In this document: piece by piece, positions 1-8,799 of the stretch
How positions within the stretch are numbered: position 1 is the first letter of the stretch
Layout: every line of letters starts with the position of its first letter
NCBI RefSeq assembly: GCF_052076145.1
Contig: NZ_CP197246.1
Coordinates: forward strand, 248,001 to 312,000
Source of the DNA: Kitasatospora sp052076145
GTDB taxonomy: Bacteria; Actinomycetota; Actinomycetes; Streptomycetales; Streptomycetaceae
Reading direction: 5' to 3'
Length of the DNA: 64,000 nt
Notes under the pieces: generated by a model
What the model was told of the DNA's origin: nothing
Databases searched by the model: none
Seen by the model: only the letters and a program-made list of their open reading frames with translations
Position numbers and translations under genes: made by a program

Positions 1-307
1 CACCCTCGCCGGACGCCCGACGGCGCCCCGGCGACGGCGGCCGGACGACGGCGAGCCGCCGCTCCCGGCAACCGCCTCGCTGCGGCACAGCGTGATCCGA
101 CGCGGACCTCCGAGGGCGGCCTGCGTTCACCGACGGACCGTCACCTCACCAACCAGCTGAACAGGATCCGTCGGCGAACCGCTCGCGAAGCCCGTACCGC
201 TCCCGGTGCGGGCGGACACCCTCACGCCAGTGCACGGGCGGCCACCGGTACGAGTGTCTCGTACCCGGGCTGCGCCGTGCCCGCCTCCGGACGGAGATCA
301 CCACCTC
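1..307. other. No recognisable gene
   Basis: The stretch before the first gene has open frames because of its high GC, but none looks like a known protein. It may hold the end of a gene lying mostly outside the window, and its last part must carry the promoter and leader of the YcnI-like gene at 308. Confidence 0.5.
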
Positions 308-1030
308 ATGCGTTCCCTTTCCACCCGCCACCTGGCCGGCGTCGCCGGCCTCGCCACCGTCACGCTGCTCGCCGTGGCCTCGCCGGCCTTCGCCCACGTG
401 ACCGTGCAACCCGGCGCCGCCCAGCAGGGCGAGTACACCGCCGTCTCATTCCGGGTGCCGGACGAGAGCGACACCGCGGCCACCACCAAGCTGGAGGTGA
501 GCGTCCCGACCGACCACCCGATAGCCTCGGTCGCCACCCAGCCGCTGCCGGGCTGGAAGGCGACGGTCGAGACGACCAAGCTCGCCACCCCGGTGAAGAC
601 CGACGACGGCGACAGCATCACCGAGGTCGTCTCGAAGATCACCTGGGTTGCGGACGCCACCGGCAGCATCCGCCCCGGCCAGTTCCAGGAGTTCCGGATC
701 TCGCTCGGCGCCCTGCCGACCGACACCGAGCGGGTCGTCTTCAAGACGCTCCAGACCTACGACGACGGCAGTGTGGTCCGCTGGATCGACGAGACCAAGG
801 CCGGCCAGCCCGAACCCGCCCATCCGGCCCCGACCCTGACGCTCACCAAGGCCGACGCCGCCGGTGCCGCCGCAGCTGTGCCGAAGGCGGCCGACTCCGC
901 CGAGGCCGCCGCCCCCGCCTCCTCCGACGGCACCGCCCGCACTCTCGGCATCGTGGGCATCGCCATCGGCGCGGCCGGAGTCCTGACCGGCGTCCTCGGC
1001 CGCCGCCGGGGCGCAGCGCCGACGAAGTAG
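308..1030 (+). CDS. YcnI-like (DUF1775) membrane-anchored copper protein
   Basis: A 240-residue exported protein. It has a signal peptide (about residues 1-30, ending ASPAFA), the mature protein starts HVTVQP, and a C-terminal membrane helix (about 215-232) is followed by RRR. The mature N-terminal His followed by a cupredoxin-like DUF1775 domain is the layout of YcnI proteins; in Bacillus the histidine brace binds copper. The ATG at 308 is chosen over upstream in-frame starts because the signal peptide begins exactly there. YcnI genes usually sit beside copC/copD-type genes; none is visible here, so the partner may lie upstream of the window or be missing. The fold assignment is confident; the role in copper handling is inferred from the family. 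Confidence 0.85.
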   Translation: MRSLSTRHLAGVAGLATVTLLAVASPAFAHVTVQPGAAQQGEYTAVSFRVPDESDTAATTKLEVSVPTDHPIASVATQPLPGWKATVETTKLATPVKTDDGDSITEVVSKITWVADATGSIRPGQFQEFRISLGALPTDTERVVFKTLQTYDDGSVVRWIDETKAGQPEPAHPAPTLTLTKADAAGAAAAVPKAADSAEAAAPASSDGTARTLGIVGIAIGAAGVLTGVLGRRRGAAPTK

Positions 1031-1044
1031 CCCTGCCCGGCCTG

Positions 1045-1083
1045 AGGCCCCCGCGCCGTTCCGACGGCGGGCGCGGGGGTCTC
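1045..1083 (+). terminator. Hairpin terminator after the YcnI-like gene
   Basis: Arms 1048-1057 and 1070-1079 are perfectly complementary (CCCCCGCGCC / GGCGCGGGGG) with a 12-nt loop, 18 nt after the stop codon. There is no strong T tract, as is common in streptomycetes. Confidence 0.6.
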
Positions 1084-1192
1084 GGACGTCAACTGTTCAT
1101 GTTCCGGTCAAGGAAGTTGTGCAGACATGTTGCGGGTCGCATCGGCACGCTGAGGGCGTTCGACCGGTGCCCCTCAGAGAGAGACCAAGCCC

Positions 1193-3226
1193 ATGACGTC
1201 AGCGTTCGGCCCCCGCCTGCGCCGCCGCCTGGTCGCCCGCGCGGCGGCCCTGCTGCCCCTGGTGACCGTGCTCCCCGTCCTCGCCGCCCCGGCCGCCCAT
1301 GCGACGGCCAGTGCCAACCTGCTGCTGAACGGCAGCGCCGAGACCAGCCGGTGCAGCCCGGGTGGATGGGAGGAGACCACGCTGCCCGGATGGCGGATCT
1401 CCGCCGGCGATCCGGTCATCGACTGCTATGGCATGCCGAGCGGCCCGGCCTCCACCTCCCCCGGCTCCCCCGCCCGGGGCACGGCGTACTTCCAGGGCGG
1501 CTCGCGCGGCAGCTCCACGATGACCCAGACCGTCGACGTGTCCGCCGCCGCCACCACGATCGACGGCGGATCGGTCTCGTCCACGCTCTCCGGCTGGCTC
1601 GGCGGCATCGGGACGTACAACGACAACGCCAAGGTCACCGCGACGTACCTGAACGCCTCGGGCGGCCCGCTCGGCAGCTCGGCGATCGGGCCGGTGCTTG
1701 CCGCCGACCGCAGCAGCGTCACCGGCATGGCGCAGCGGACGGGCACCGCCGCCGTTCCGGCCGGTACCCGCTCGATCACCGTCACGGTCGACTTCTCGAT
1801 GACCGGCACCCAGAACGACGGCATCGCCGACGACCTCTCGCTCACGCTCGACACCTCGATCACCCCGGCCACGCTCACCGCCCCGGCCTCGGCCGTGCCG
1901 GGCTACGACCACGTGTTCATGGTGATGATGGAGAACACCAACTACTCGGCCGCCTCGAACACGGCGACCGGCAGCACCGGTCTCGTCGGGAACACCACCG
2001 AGGCGCCGTACCTCAACAACACGCTCATCCCGATGGGTTCGCTGCTCACCGACTACCACGCGGGCACCCACAACTCGGACCCGAACTACGAGCAGGTCGC
2101 GTTCGGCGACAGCTACGGCCGCAGCGCCAAGGCACCCGGTGGCAACAACAGCAACTGCATCACCAGCACGGCCTGCACCGCCACCAACGACAGCCTGGGC
2201 GACAAGGCCGACCAGGCGGGCAAGTCCTGGGCGCAGAGCACCTACGGCCAGACCAGCGCCTGCCAGACCGCCTCCAGCGGCAACTACGAGAACGACGACG
2301 TGCCGTTCTACTACGCCGCGCGGATGAAGAACGACAGCGCCTACTGCCAGGCCCACTGGCCGTCCTGGTCGCAGTTCACCGGCAACCTCCAAGCCGCCTC
2401 GACCACGCCCGCCTTCAACTGGTTCGCGGCCGGTGCCTGCAACGACTTCGAGTTCTGCAGCATCTCCAGCGGCGACACCTGGCTGAAGAACACCCTGCCG
2501 CTGATCTTCAACTCTCCCGCCTGGAAGAACGACCGCTCACTGCTGATCGTCACCGTGGACGAGGACGGCAAGAGCCTGCCCGGCGGCTTCGGCCCCGGCC
2601 AGACCAACCAGGTCATGACCGTCGCCGTCGGGTCGCAGGGCACCGTCAAGGCCGGGTACCGGAGCCCGAACCGGTACGACCACTACAGCACCGCCCGGGT
2701 GATCCGGGACGCCCTCGGCCTCGCGCCGATGACCGCCAACGACGCCTGGGCCACCCCGTACGACGACGTCTTCACCACCGCCACCGCCCCGGCCTCCCTG
2801 ACCAACGGCGGTTTCGAGGCCGGCAACCTCACCGGCTGGACCTCCACCGGCTCCACCCTGGTCACCAACTCTGCCGCCCACACTGGTGGTTACGGAGTCC
2901 AGGTCGGCGCCACCGGCCCGAGCACCGACTCCTCCGCCGTCCAGAGCTTCACCGCTCCGAGTGGCAGCAGCACGCTGTCGTTCTCGTACCAGGTGAGCTG
3001 CGACGACACCGTCCAGTACGACTGGGCCTCGGCCGCCCTGACCGACACCACCACCGGAGCCACCACCACCGTGCTCCCCAATACCTGCACCAACGGCGCC
3101 GGTTGGAAGACGGCCTCGACCCCCGTCACCCCCGGGCACCGCTACACCCTGACGCTCGCCAACCACGACGACAACTACGCGGGCGACCCGACCTACACCT
3201 CCTACGACGACGTGACCGTCTCCTGA
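1193..3226 (+). CDS. Secreted phosphoesterase (PF04185-type acid phosphatase) with flanking binding domains
   Basis: A 677-residue secreted protein. An Arg-rich N-terminus, hydrophobic core and AHA cleavage site end near residue 39. Residues about 40-225 look like a CBM-type beta-sandwich (NLLLNGSAE...). The middle, about 235-530, starts YDHVFMVMMENTNY and contains the phosphoesterase-family segments HNSDPNY and VDEDG. A second NGGFEAGNLTGW-type carbohydrate-binding-like domain closes the protein (about 540-677). PF04185 members include acid phosphatases and phospholipase C enzymes; the substrate cannot be read from the sequence. It is a single gene with its own terminator, convergent with the EF-G paralogue. 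An in-frame shadow ORF runs through this whole region and is not a gene. Confidence 0.85.
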   Translation: MTSAFGPRLRRRLVARAAALLPLVTVLPVLAAPAAHATASANLLLNGSAETSRCSPGGWEETTLPGWRISAGDPVIDCYGMPSGPASTSPGSPARGTAYFQGGSRGSSTMTQTVDVSAAATTIDGGSVSSTLSGWLGGIGTYNDNAKVTATYLNASGGPLGSSAIGPVLAADRSSVTGMAQRTGTAAVPAGTRSITVTVDFSMTGTQNDGIADDLSLTLDTSITPATLTAPASAVPGYDHVFMVMMENTNYSAASNTATGSTGLVGNTTEAPYLNNTLIPMGSLLTDYHAGTHNSDPNYEQVAFGDSYGRSAKAPGGNNSNCITSTACTATNDSLGDKADQAGKSWAQSTYGQTSACQTASSGNYENDDVPFYYAARMKNDSAYCQAHWPSWSQFTGNLQAASTTPAFNWFAAGACNDFEFCSISSGDTWLKNTLPLIFNSPAWKNDRSLLIVTVDEDGKSLPGGFGPGQTNQVMTVAVGSQGTVKAGYRSPNRYDHYSTARVIRDALGLAPMTANDAWATPYDDVFTTATAPASLTNGGFEAGNLTGWTSTGSTLVTNSAAHTGGYGVQVGATGPSTDSSAVQSFTAPSGSSTLSFSYQVSCDDTVQYDWASAALTDTTTGATTTVLPNTCTNGAGWKTASTPVTPGHRYTLTLANHDDNYAGDPTYTSYDDVTVS

Positions 3227-3242
3227 CCGAACGCCCCACCCC

Positions 3243-3284
3243 CTGCCCCTGCCCCGGAGACTGATGCCTCCGGGGCAGGGGCAG
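3243..3284. terminator. Bidirectional terminator between convergent genes
   Basis: A perfect 17-bp stem (3243-3259 with 3268-3284) and an 8-nt loop, lying between the stop of the phosphoesterase at 3226 and the stop of the leftward GTPase at 3294. Confidence 0.85.
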
Positions 3285-3293
3285 CCGCGCCGG

Positions 3294-5342
3294 CTAGCGG
3301 GGCGCCGGGGCGTAGCCGGCCGGCCGGGTGGTGAAGCCGCCCCGGCCCTGCGTACGGCTGCGCAACGCCGTGGCGTAGCCGAAGAGTTCGGCGAGCGGGA
3401 CGGCTGCGGTGACCACCGCCGTGCCCGACCGCGAGGTCGAGCCGAGGACCCGACCGCGCCGTGCGGCCAGATCGCCGAGCACTCCGCCGACCGCCTCCTC
3501 CGGCACCGTGACGGTGACTTCAGCCAGCGGCTCCAGCAGCACCATCGCGGCGGCCCGCAGCGCCTCCCGCAGGGCGAACCGCCCGGCCGTCCGGAAGGCC
3601 AGCTCGGACGAGTCCGTGGGGTGGGTGGCCCCGTCGGTGAGGGTGACGTGCAGGCCGGTCACCGGGTGACCGCCGAGCGGCCCCTCGGCGAGCGCGTCCC
3701 GGCAGCCTGCCTCGACCGCCCGGACGTACTCCTGCGGCACCCGGCCGCCGACCGCGACGGACCGGAAGTCGAAGCCCTCGTCGACACCCAACGGGCTGAC
3801 GTCGAGGACGACTTGGGCGAACTGACCGGCGCCGCCGGTCTGCCTGACGTGCCGGTACACCAGCCCCTGGACCCCGCGCCCGACCGTCTCCCGGTAGGCG
3901 ACCTTCGGTCGGCCGACGTTGACCTCCAGCCCGTGGGCCCGGCGGATCTTCTCGACCGCGACCTCCAGGTGAAGTTCACCCATGCCGGAGAGCACCGTCT
4001 GCCCGGTCTCGGGGTCGGTCCGCACCGCGATCGACGGGTCCTCCTCCGTCAGCCGGGCGAGCGCGGACGCCAACCGGTCGGTGTCGGTGCTTCTGCGGGC
4101 CTCGACCGCGACCGTGACCACCGGGTCGGCGACGCTGGTCGGTTCGAGAACGAGCGGCGCCGAGGGCAGGCAGAGCGTCGCCCCGGCGCGCGCGGCCTTC
4201 GGCCCGACCACCGCGACGATGTCCCCGGCGACCGCCCGGTCCACCTCGGCGTGCCGGTCGGCCTGCACCCGCAGGATGCGGGCGATCCGCTCGGTGCGGC
4301 GCGCACCCACGTCCAGCACGGTGGCTCCCTTCTCGATCGTGCCCGAGTACACCCGCAGGTAGGTCAGCCGCCCGGTGGTGGTCGAGTTCACCTTGAACAC
4401 CAGTGCAGCAAAAGGCAGTTCGGCGTCCGCGGCGCGCTCCTGCGGTTCGCCGTCCAGGGTGCCGCGCACCGGCGGCACGTCCGACGGCGAGGGCAGGTAG
4501 GCCACCACGGCCTCCAACAGCGGCTCGATACCACGGTTGCGGTAGGCCGAGCCGCAGAGCACGACCACACCGTCGCCGGTGCGGGTCAGCTCGCGCAGGG
4601 CTGCGGCCAGCGTCGGGGCCGAGATCGATCCCGACGCGCAGTACTCCTCCAGCGCGCCCGGGTGGAGCTCCGCCACCGCCTCCTCCAGCAGCACCCGGCG
4701 GCGCCGGGCCTCCGCCAACAGGCTTGCCGGCACCGGGCCTTCCTCGGCGGTGTCACTACCGTCGGCCCAGCTGAGAGCGCGCATCCGCAGCAGGTCCACG
4801 ACGCCGCTGAAGCTGTCCTCGGTGCCGATCGGCAGCTGTACCACCAGCGGCGCCGGGTGCAGGCGTTCGCGGATCGAGGCGACGGCCTTGTCGAGGTCGG
4901 CACCGGCCCGGTCGAGCTTGTTGACGAAGGCGATCCGTGGCACACCGTGCCGGTCGGCCTGTCGCCAGACCGACTCGCTCTGCGGCTCGACGCCCGCGAC
5001 GGCGTCGAACACCGCGATCGCACCGTCGAGCACCCGCAGCGAACGCTCCACCTCGTCGGCGAAGTCGACGTGGCCGGGGGTGTCGATCAGGTTGATCCGG
5101 TGGCCGTCCCAGTCGCAACTCACCGCTGCGGCGAAGATGGTGATGCCCCGGTCGCGTTCCTGCGGGTCGAAGTCGGTGACGGTGGTGCCGTCGTGGACCT
5201 CGCCGCGCTTGTAGGTGGCGCCGGTCAGGTAGAGGACGCGTTCGGTGACGGTGGTCTTCCCGGCGTCGACGTGGGCGAGGATGCCCAGATTGCGGACGGC
5301 GGTCAGCGGAGTGGTCTGGCGAGGGTGCTGTTCGGTGCGCAC
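3294..5342 (-). CDS. EF-G-like translational GTPase (EF-G paralogue)
   Basis: About 682 residues, close to EF-G and ribosomal-protection-protein length. All GTPase motifs are near the N-terminus: AHVDAGKTT (G1), RGITI (G2), DTPGHVDF (G3) and NKLDRAG (G4), followed by EF-G domains II-V with the GMGELHLE segment. It binds the ribosome and couples GTP hydrolysis to translocation or to removal of a bound ligand. The main fusA normally lies in the str operon with rpsL/rpsG/tuf; this copy stands alone, so it is a paralogue. The GTG at 5342 is preferred to the GTG at 5438 because AAAGG lies about 10 nt upstream and NLGILAHVDAGK then starts near residue 15. A leader ORF and hairpin upstream suggest inducible control. 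EF-G2-like and TetM/OtrA-like functions cannot be separated by reading alone. Confidence 0.85.
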   Translation of the reverse strand: MRTEQHPRQTTPLTAVRNLGILAHVDAGKTTVTERVLYLTGATYKRGEVHDGTTVTDFDPQERDRGITIFAAAVSCDWDGHRINLIDTPGHVDFADEVERSLRVLDGAIAVFDAVAGVEPQSESVWRQADRHGVPRIAFVNKLDRAGADLDKAVASIRERLHPAPLVVQLPIGTEDSFSGVVDLLRMRALSWADGSDTAEEGPVPASLLAEARRRRVLLEEAVAELHPGALEEYCASGSISAPTLAAALRELTRTGDGVVVLCGSAYRNRGIEPLLEAVVAYLPSPSDVPPVRGTLDGEPQERAADAELPFAALVFKVNSTTTGRLTYLRVYSGTIEKGATVLDVGARRTERIARILRVQADRHAEVDRAVAGDIVAVVGPKAARAGATLCLPSAPLVLEPTSVADPVVTVAVEARRSTDTDRLASALARLTEEDPSIAVRTDPETGQTVLSGMGELHLEVAVEKIRRAHGLEVNVGRPKVAYRETVGRGVQGLVYRHVRQTGGAGQFAQVVLDVSPLGVDEGFDFRSVAVGGRVPQEYVRAVEAGCRDALAEGPLGGHPVTGLHVTLTDGATHPTDSSELAFRTAGRFALREALRAAAMVLLEPLAEVTVTVPEEAVGGVLGDLAARRGRVLGSTSRSGTAVVTAAVPLAELFGYATALRSRTQGRGGFTTRPAGYAPAPR

Positions 5343-5468
5343 GGCCCGTGGCCTTTCAAGGCGGTTCGGAGAGCAGGCAACGCGATTTCCGGGACGGGAC
5401 GGGACACTGGGGTCGCCCCCACCGACGGCTCGACACACATCGGCCGGGGGGCAGTTCTCCGTCGCGGA

Positions 5469-5567
5469 CTACCGGTGCGGGCCGCGCAGCCCGCACCGGG
5501 CGTCCGAAGACACCAGGATCACCTCGTACCGTGCCTGGGGAACGACAACAGCGGTGCAGTACCGCAT
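5469..5567 (-). CDS. Putative leader peptide upstream of the EF-G paralogue
   Basis: A 32-codon ORF (begins MRYCTAVVVPQ, ends RGPHR, TAG stop) preceded at ideal distance by AGGGGGGA, a stronger ribosome site than that of the GTPase itself. It lies about 130 nt upstream of the GTPase start and its last codons run through an 11-bp hairpin. This is the arrangement of attenuation leaders in front of ribosome-targeting resistance genes. Translation of the ORF is inferred; it may also be chance. Confidence 0.45.
   Translation of the reverse strand: MRYCTAVVVPQARYEVILVSSDARCGLRGPHR
5472..5499 (-). promoter_or_regulatory. Hairpin at the end of the leader ORF
   Basis: Perfect 11-bp stem: 5472-5482 pairs with 5489-5499 around a 6-nt loop. 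It overlaps the last codons of the leader ORF and has no following T run in the leftward direction. A ribosome stalled or moving in the leader would alter this fold. Possible attenuator or anti-antiterminator. Confidence 0.45.
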
Positions 5568-5704
5568 GGTTGTCCCCCCTCGATCGTCACGGCGCGCACC
5601 CGCCGGTGTTGGCGGCGCACGGTTCGTGGTGAGCATAGTGAACACCCGCCGCCCGGGGCACCGGGTTTTCCGCCGCCCCGCTCGCGTCGGACGCCCCGCT
5701 CGCG

Positions 5705-6868
5705 TCAGACGCGGTCGAGCACCTGCCCGCTGGGCTGCACAGCCGCGGTGGGCACAGGTTCACGTACGGGCAGCAGGCCGCGCAGGAGGCGCTCGGCCGG
5801 CCGTTCCACTCCGGCGTGCAGAGCCCAGGCGGCGAGCAGGGTGGCCCCGAACGCAGCGAGCAAGGGAACGACGGCGGCGGTGGACCAGTGGCCGAGCATG
5901 CCGTAGTGGCGGAAGGCGTCGAGGACGAAGTAGTGCACCAGGTAGAACGCGAAGGAGATCCGGCCCAGGAATTCCAACCACGGGCGGGCCAGCAGGGATC
6001 GGCCACCGCGAACGTCCCGCAGGCCGACGGCGGCGGCCATCAGGGCGAAGAACGGTATGAGGACCGCGTCGAAGACGCCTATCCCGGGCTTCACGGCGGT
6101 GAACCACTCCGGGTGTCGCAGCCATCCCCAGCAGAACGCGGCCGCCATCAGGCACAGCAGGATCGAGACCCGGGCGCCGACCGGCGGCCGCCACCCACGC
6201 CGGACCAGCAGGGCCGTGCAGATCCCGACGACGAACATCGGGGTGAGCGAGAGCGGCGAGGCGACGACCAGGCGGGTGACGCCGGGGCTGTAGGTGTGGT
6301 GCGCGATCCAGATCCTGGTCCCCGCGCTGAGGGCGTCCATGACGATCAGGACCGCTGCCAGCGCGGCCGGGCGGAGCCGCCGCAGCAGGCGGATCAGTGC
6401 CGGGAAGAGCAGATAGAAGAACGCCTCGCAGGAGAGCGTCCAAGCCGTCGTGTTGATGGCGTAGAAGTGGTCCACGGTCCACGCCTGAAGCAGACTCACC
6501 GAGTACAGCATGTCCGGGACGGCGGCGAGCTGCCGCGTCCAGGAGTAGTCGGTCACGATGATGACGAGCGACAGGAACGTCATCACCGGCCAGATCCGGG
6601 CGAATCGGTGCCAGTAGAAACGCAGCGCACCGTCTCCCGGCCGGTGGACCCAGGTGAGCACGAACCCGGAGAGCACGAAGAAGAACGGGACGCCTTCGTA
6701 GCCGAGCTGCAGGGCGGCCAGCAGCCGTGGGAATCCGGTGAAGAGGTAGGCGCAGTGGAAGCCGAACACTCCCAGAGCGGCGAACCACCGTAGCCCGGTG
6801 AGTGAGTCCAGTCTCCGGATGGTGGGCGGTTCAGGCTCCTGCCGCAGGTGTGATCGCCGATGCGCCAT
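5705..6868 (-). CDS. Membrane acyltransferase (acyltransferase 3 family)
   Basis: 387 residues with about ten predicted membrane helices. The N-terminal segment LDSLTGLRWFAALGVFGFHC carries the family's conserved R and H, followed by GYEGVPFFFVLSGFVLTW, the signature of acyltransferase-3/OafA proteins. These transfer acyl groups from the cytoplasmic side to sugars, lipids or antibiotics at the membrane; the substrate is unknown. The ATG at 6868 is preceded by GGAGG at 11 nt. It has no clear operon partner. An overlapping longer frame upstream is a shadow. Confidence 0.85.
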   Translation of the reverse strand: MAHRRSHLRQEPEPPTIRRLDSLTGLRWFAALGVFGFHCAYLFTGFPRLLAALQLGYEGVPFFFVLSGFVLTWVHRPGDGALRFYWHRFARIWPVMTFLSLVIIVTDYSWTRQLAAVPDMLYSVSLLQAWTVDHFYAINTTAWTLSCEAFFYLLFPALIRLLRRLRPAALAAVLIVMDALSAGTRIWIAHHTYSPGVTRLVVASPLSLTPMFVVGICTALLVRRGWRPPVGARVSILLCLMAAAFCWGWLRHPEWFTAVKPGIGVFDAVLIPFFALMAAAVGLRDVRGGRSLLARPWLEFLGRISFAFYLVHYFVLDAFRHYGMLGHWSTAAVVPLLAAFGATLLAAWALHAGVERPAERLLRGLLPVREPVPTAAVQPSGQVLDRV

Positions 6869-6975
6869 CCGACCCCGATCCTCCGGACCGAGCTTCGGTG
6901 ACACCGGTCGACGCCGTCGATGATATGGCAAGCACATCGGAGAGAATGACGGCCTCGTCCCGGATGCGATGCGGC

Positions 6976-7686
6976 TCAGCCGTCGGAGTCGACCGGCTCG
7001 CTCGCTGCCGTGGCCGACTTGATGCCGAGCTTCGCCTCGGCGGTCGTCCAGTCCGTGGCGATGGCCTGCTGGGCGGCGGCGAGGGTGACCTGGTTCTTGC
7101 ATATCGCCGTGTGGAGGTGGGTCTCGACGGCGTCCTTCGGGTTGTTCGGCCCCTTGCCCGGGACGTGATCCGGGGACGGCGGCTGGACCCACAGGTTGCG
7201 CGGGTCGTTCGGGTCGCCACCGAGCTGAAGGCTGATCAGGTGATCGTACTCGGCGTCGCCCATCGGGCCGGTGTAGTCGTAGGACGCGGCATTGCCGATC
7301 TTCTCCTTGCCGGTCACGCTGACCGGCGGCCGGATCGTCGAGGTGTACCCACCGGTCCTGCAGATCGTCGACCCGATCGTCGCCTGCGTCACCGCCGGGC
7401 TCAACGCCCCAGGCGTGCACACCGGGTCCGGCAGCGGCTGCTTCGCCGCCGTCAGCCGGTAGTGACAACTCCCCGCCTTCGGCTGCACCTGCGCGGTGTA
7501 CGAGCTCTGCGGCCCTGGTCCGACCGGAATCACGCCACCACCTGCCGGTGCACTCACGGACGGCGTCGCCCGGCCGGCCGCCTGGTCGCCGGACCCGGCG
7601 GGGTGCTTCGCCGTCGGCGAGCAGCCGACCGCAGCGGCCAGCAGAGCGGCGCCGAGCGCCACAGCGGTACGAGCCGAGACAGCCAC
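6976..7686 (-). CDS. Lipoprotein with HNH-nuclease-like C-terminal motif
   Basis: A 236-residue protein with a lipobox (LAAAVGC, Cys 22), a Pro/Ser/Thr/Gly-rich linker (about 23-60) and a compact C-terminal domain with paired Cys residues. The segment EYDHLISLQLGGDPNDPRNLW resembles HNH/His-Me-finger nucleases (D-H pair, then N-L-W). Such proteins are usually annotated as hypothetical. The motif supports a metal-dependent nuclease fold, but activity outside the cell is inference. It is followed by no partner and preceded by a separate hydrolase unit. Start at 7686 is set by the signal sequence. Confidence 0.7.
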   Translation of the reverse strand: MAVSARTAVALGAALLAAAVGCSPTAKHPAGSGDQAAGRATPSVSAPAGGGVIPVGPGPQSSYTAQVQPKAGSCHYRLTAAKQPLPDPVCTPGALSPAVTQATIGSTICRTGGYTSTIRPPVSVTGKEKIGNAASYDYTGPMGDAEYDHLISLQLGGDPNDPRNLWVQPPSPDHVPGKGPNNPKDAVETHLHTAICKNQVTLAAAQQAIATDWTTAEAKLGIKSATAASEPVDSDG

Positions 7687-7760
7687 GGAACAACCCCCAC
7701 AAACGACTGAACTGACGGACCCCCGGATCGACGCCCGCCCCCCATTCTTCCACCCGCCCG

Positions 7761-7781
7761 TGCCTGCCCTTCAGGCAGGCA
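7761..7781 (-). terminator. Short hairpin after the alpha/beta hydrolase
   Basis: An 8-bp perfect stem (TGCCTGCC at 7761-7768, GGCAGGCA at 7774-7781) with a 5-nt loop, about 35 nt past the hydrolase stop. Confidence 0.45.
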
Positions 7782-7814
7782 GGTACGGAAGGGCGCGGCC
7801 TTCGGATGACCCGG

Positions 7815-8498
7815 TCAGACCGCGCGGGCCGCGGCGCGGATGGAGTCGAGGACGACGTCCGGGTGCGAGAGCATCGCAACGTGGCTGGAGTTGACCTCGA
7901 CGGTGGTGGCGCCCATCCGGGCCGCCAGGAAGCGCTGCAGGTCCGGGTTGACGGCGTGGTCCTGCAGCGCGAGCACGTACTGGCTCGGCTTGGACTTCCA
8001 GGCGATCCCGTCGGTCTTGGCGCCGAGCACCTCGACGCGCGGGGCGCCCTGGGTCGCCCAGACGACCTGCTGCTCCGCCTCCGGCAGGTCACCGCAGAAG
8101 TGCGAGATGCCGTCCCGGGCGATCCACAGGCGGCCGTCCTCGCTGTCCAGGTGGGCGAAGAGCGGCGGCGTGCTGAACTTGCCGATCAAGTCTTCCAGCG
8201 TCTCGCCCGCGTCGGGGGCCAGCGCGGCGATGTAGACCAGGCCCGCCACCCGGTCGTCGGTGCCGGCGGCCGTGATGACGAACCCGCCCCAGGAGTGCCC
8301 GACCAGGATCGCCGGGCTGCTCACTCGCGCGAGCGCGCGGTGGACGGCGTCGACGTCGCCCTCCAGCGAGTCCAGGGTGTTCTGCGCGGACACCACCTCG
8401 TAGCCCTCGCTCTGGAGCACCGGGATCAGCTTGTTGAAGCAGGAGCCGTCGGCCCACAGGCCGTGGGCGAAGACGATGCTGGGCTTGTTCGACGTCAT
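7815..8498 (-). CDS. Alpha/beta hydrolase
   Basis: 227 residues, a compact alpha/beta hydrolase. The oxyanion segment FAHGLWADGSCF is followed by the nucleophile elbow GHSWGG (Ser about 71). The catalytic acid lies in a later strand and the His is probably in NSSHVAML near the end. Close in form to the esterase and haloperoxidase-like group often misnamed haloacetate dehalogenase; the substrate is not predictable. The ATG at 8498 has GGAGG 9 nt upstream, which decides against the GTG-type start 114 nt further out. Single gene, divergent from the GNAT gene. Confidence 0.85.
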   Translation of the reverse strand: MTSNKPSIVFAHGLWADGSCFNKLIPVLQSEGYEVVSAQNTLDSLEGDVDAVHRALARVSSPAILVGHSWGGFVITAAGTDDRVAGLVYIAALAPDAGETLEDLIGKFSTPPLFAHLDSEDGRLWIARDGISHFCGDLPEAEQQVVWATQGAPRVEVLGAKTDGIAWKSKPSQYVLALQDHAVNPDLQRFLAARMGATTVEVNSSHVAMLSHPDVVLDSIRAAARAV

Positions 8499-8799
8499 CG
8501 GCACGTTCCTCCACTCGTCGCGGGCCACCCGGCCCGCACACTCGATCAGATGCGCCGAGTCCACACCACACCCCCACCGGAACCGGCGGCCCGCGCCGCA
8601 GCCGCCCGACATTCACCCCGACCGGACGAACACCCGACCGAACGAACACCCGGGCAGAGGCAACCGGGCAAAGGCAACCGGGCGCAGGCAACCGGCACCT
8701 GGTCGGAGCGCGTCCCGAGGTGTGGCGAGGTCAGCAGGCCTTGCCCACAAAGGCCGTACCGGATCGAACCGGGTGGCCGAGAGGATCAGGAGTCGCTCC
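8499..8799. other. Divergent intergenic region with short tandem repeats
   Basis: Holds the promoters of the hydrolase (leftward) and the acetyltransferase (rightward). At 8658-8697 a 14-bp unit with core AGGCAACCGG is repeated three times, preceded at about 8627-8653 by two copies of CGAACACCCG. No gene is seen. Confidence 0.6.

Larger units (their letters stand above)
5343..5704. other. Leader region between GTPase and acyltransferase genes
   Basis: This gap of about 360 bp holds the leader ORF and hairpin described separately and, to its right, the presumed promoter of the leftward GTPase. No other gene is seen. Confidence 0.6.

Noticed and set aside
1..3264. Very long rightward open frame spanning the YcnI-like and phosphoesterase genes
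   Set aside because: It is an Arg/Pro-rich shadow of the two real genes in another frame, produced by the high GC third positions; it has no domain.
3264..5906. Long rightward open frame of about 880 codons opposite the EF-G paralogue
   Set aside because: Antisense shadow of the GTPase gene; composition is Arg/Gly-rich with no family match.
6976..8092. Longer leftward frame joining the acyltransferase to regions further right
   Set aside because: Only the part from 6868 to 5705 looks like a protein family; the rest overlaps the lipoprotein gene and is a shadow.
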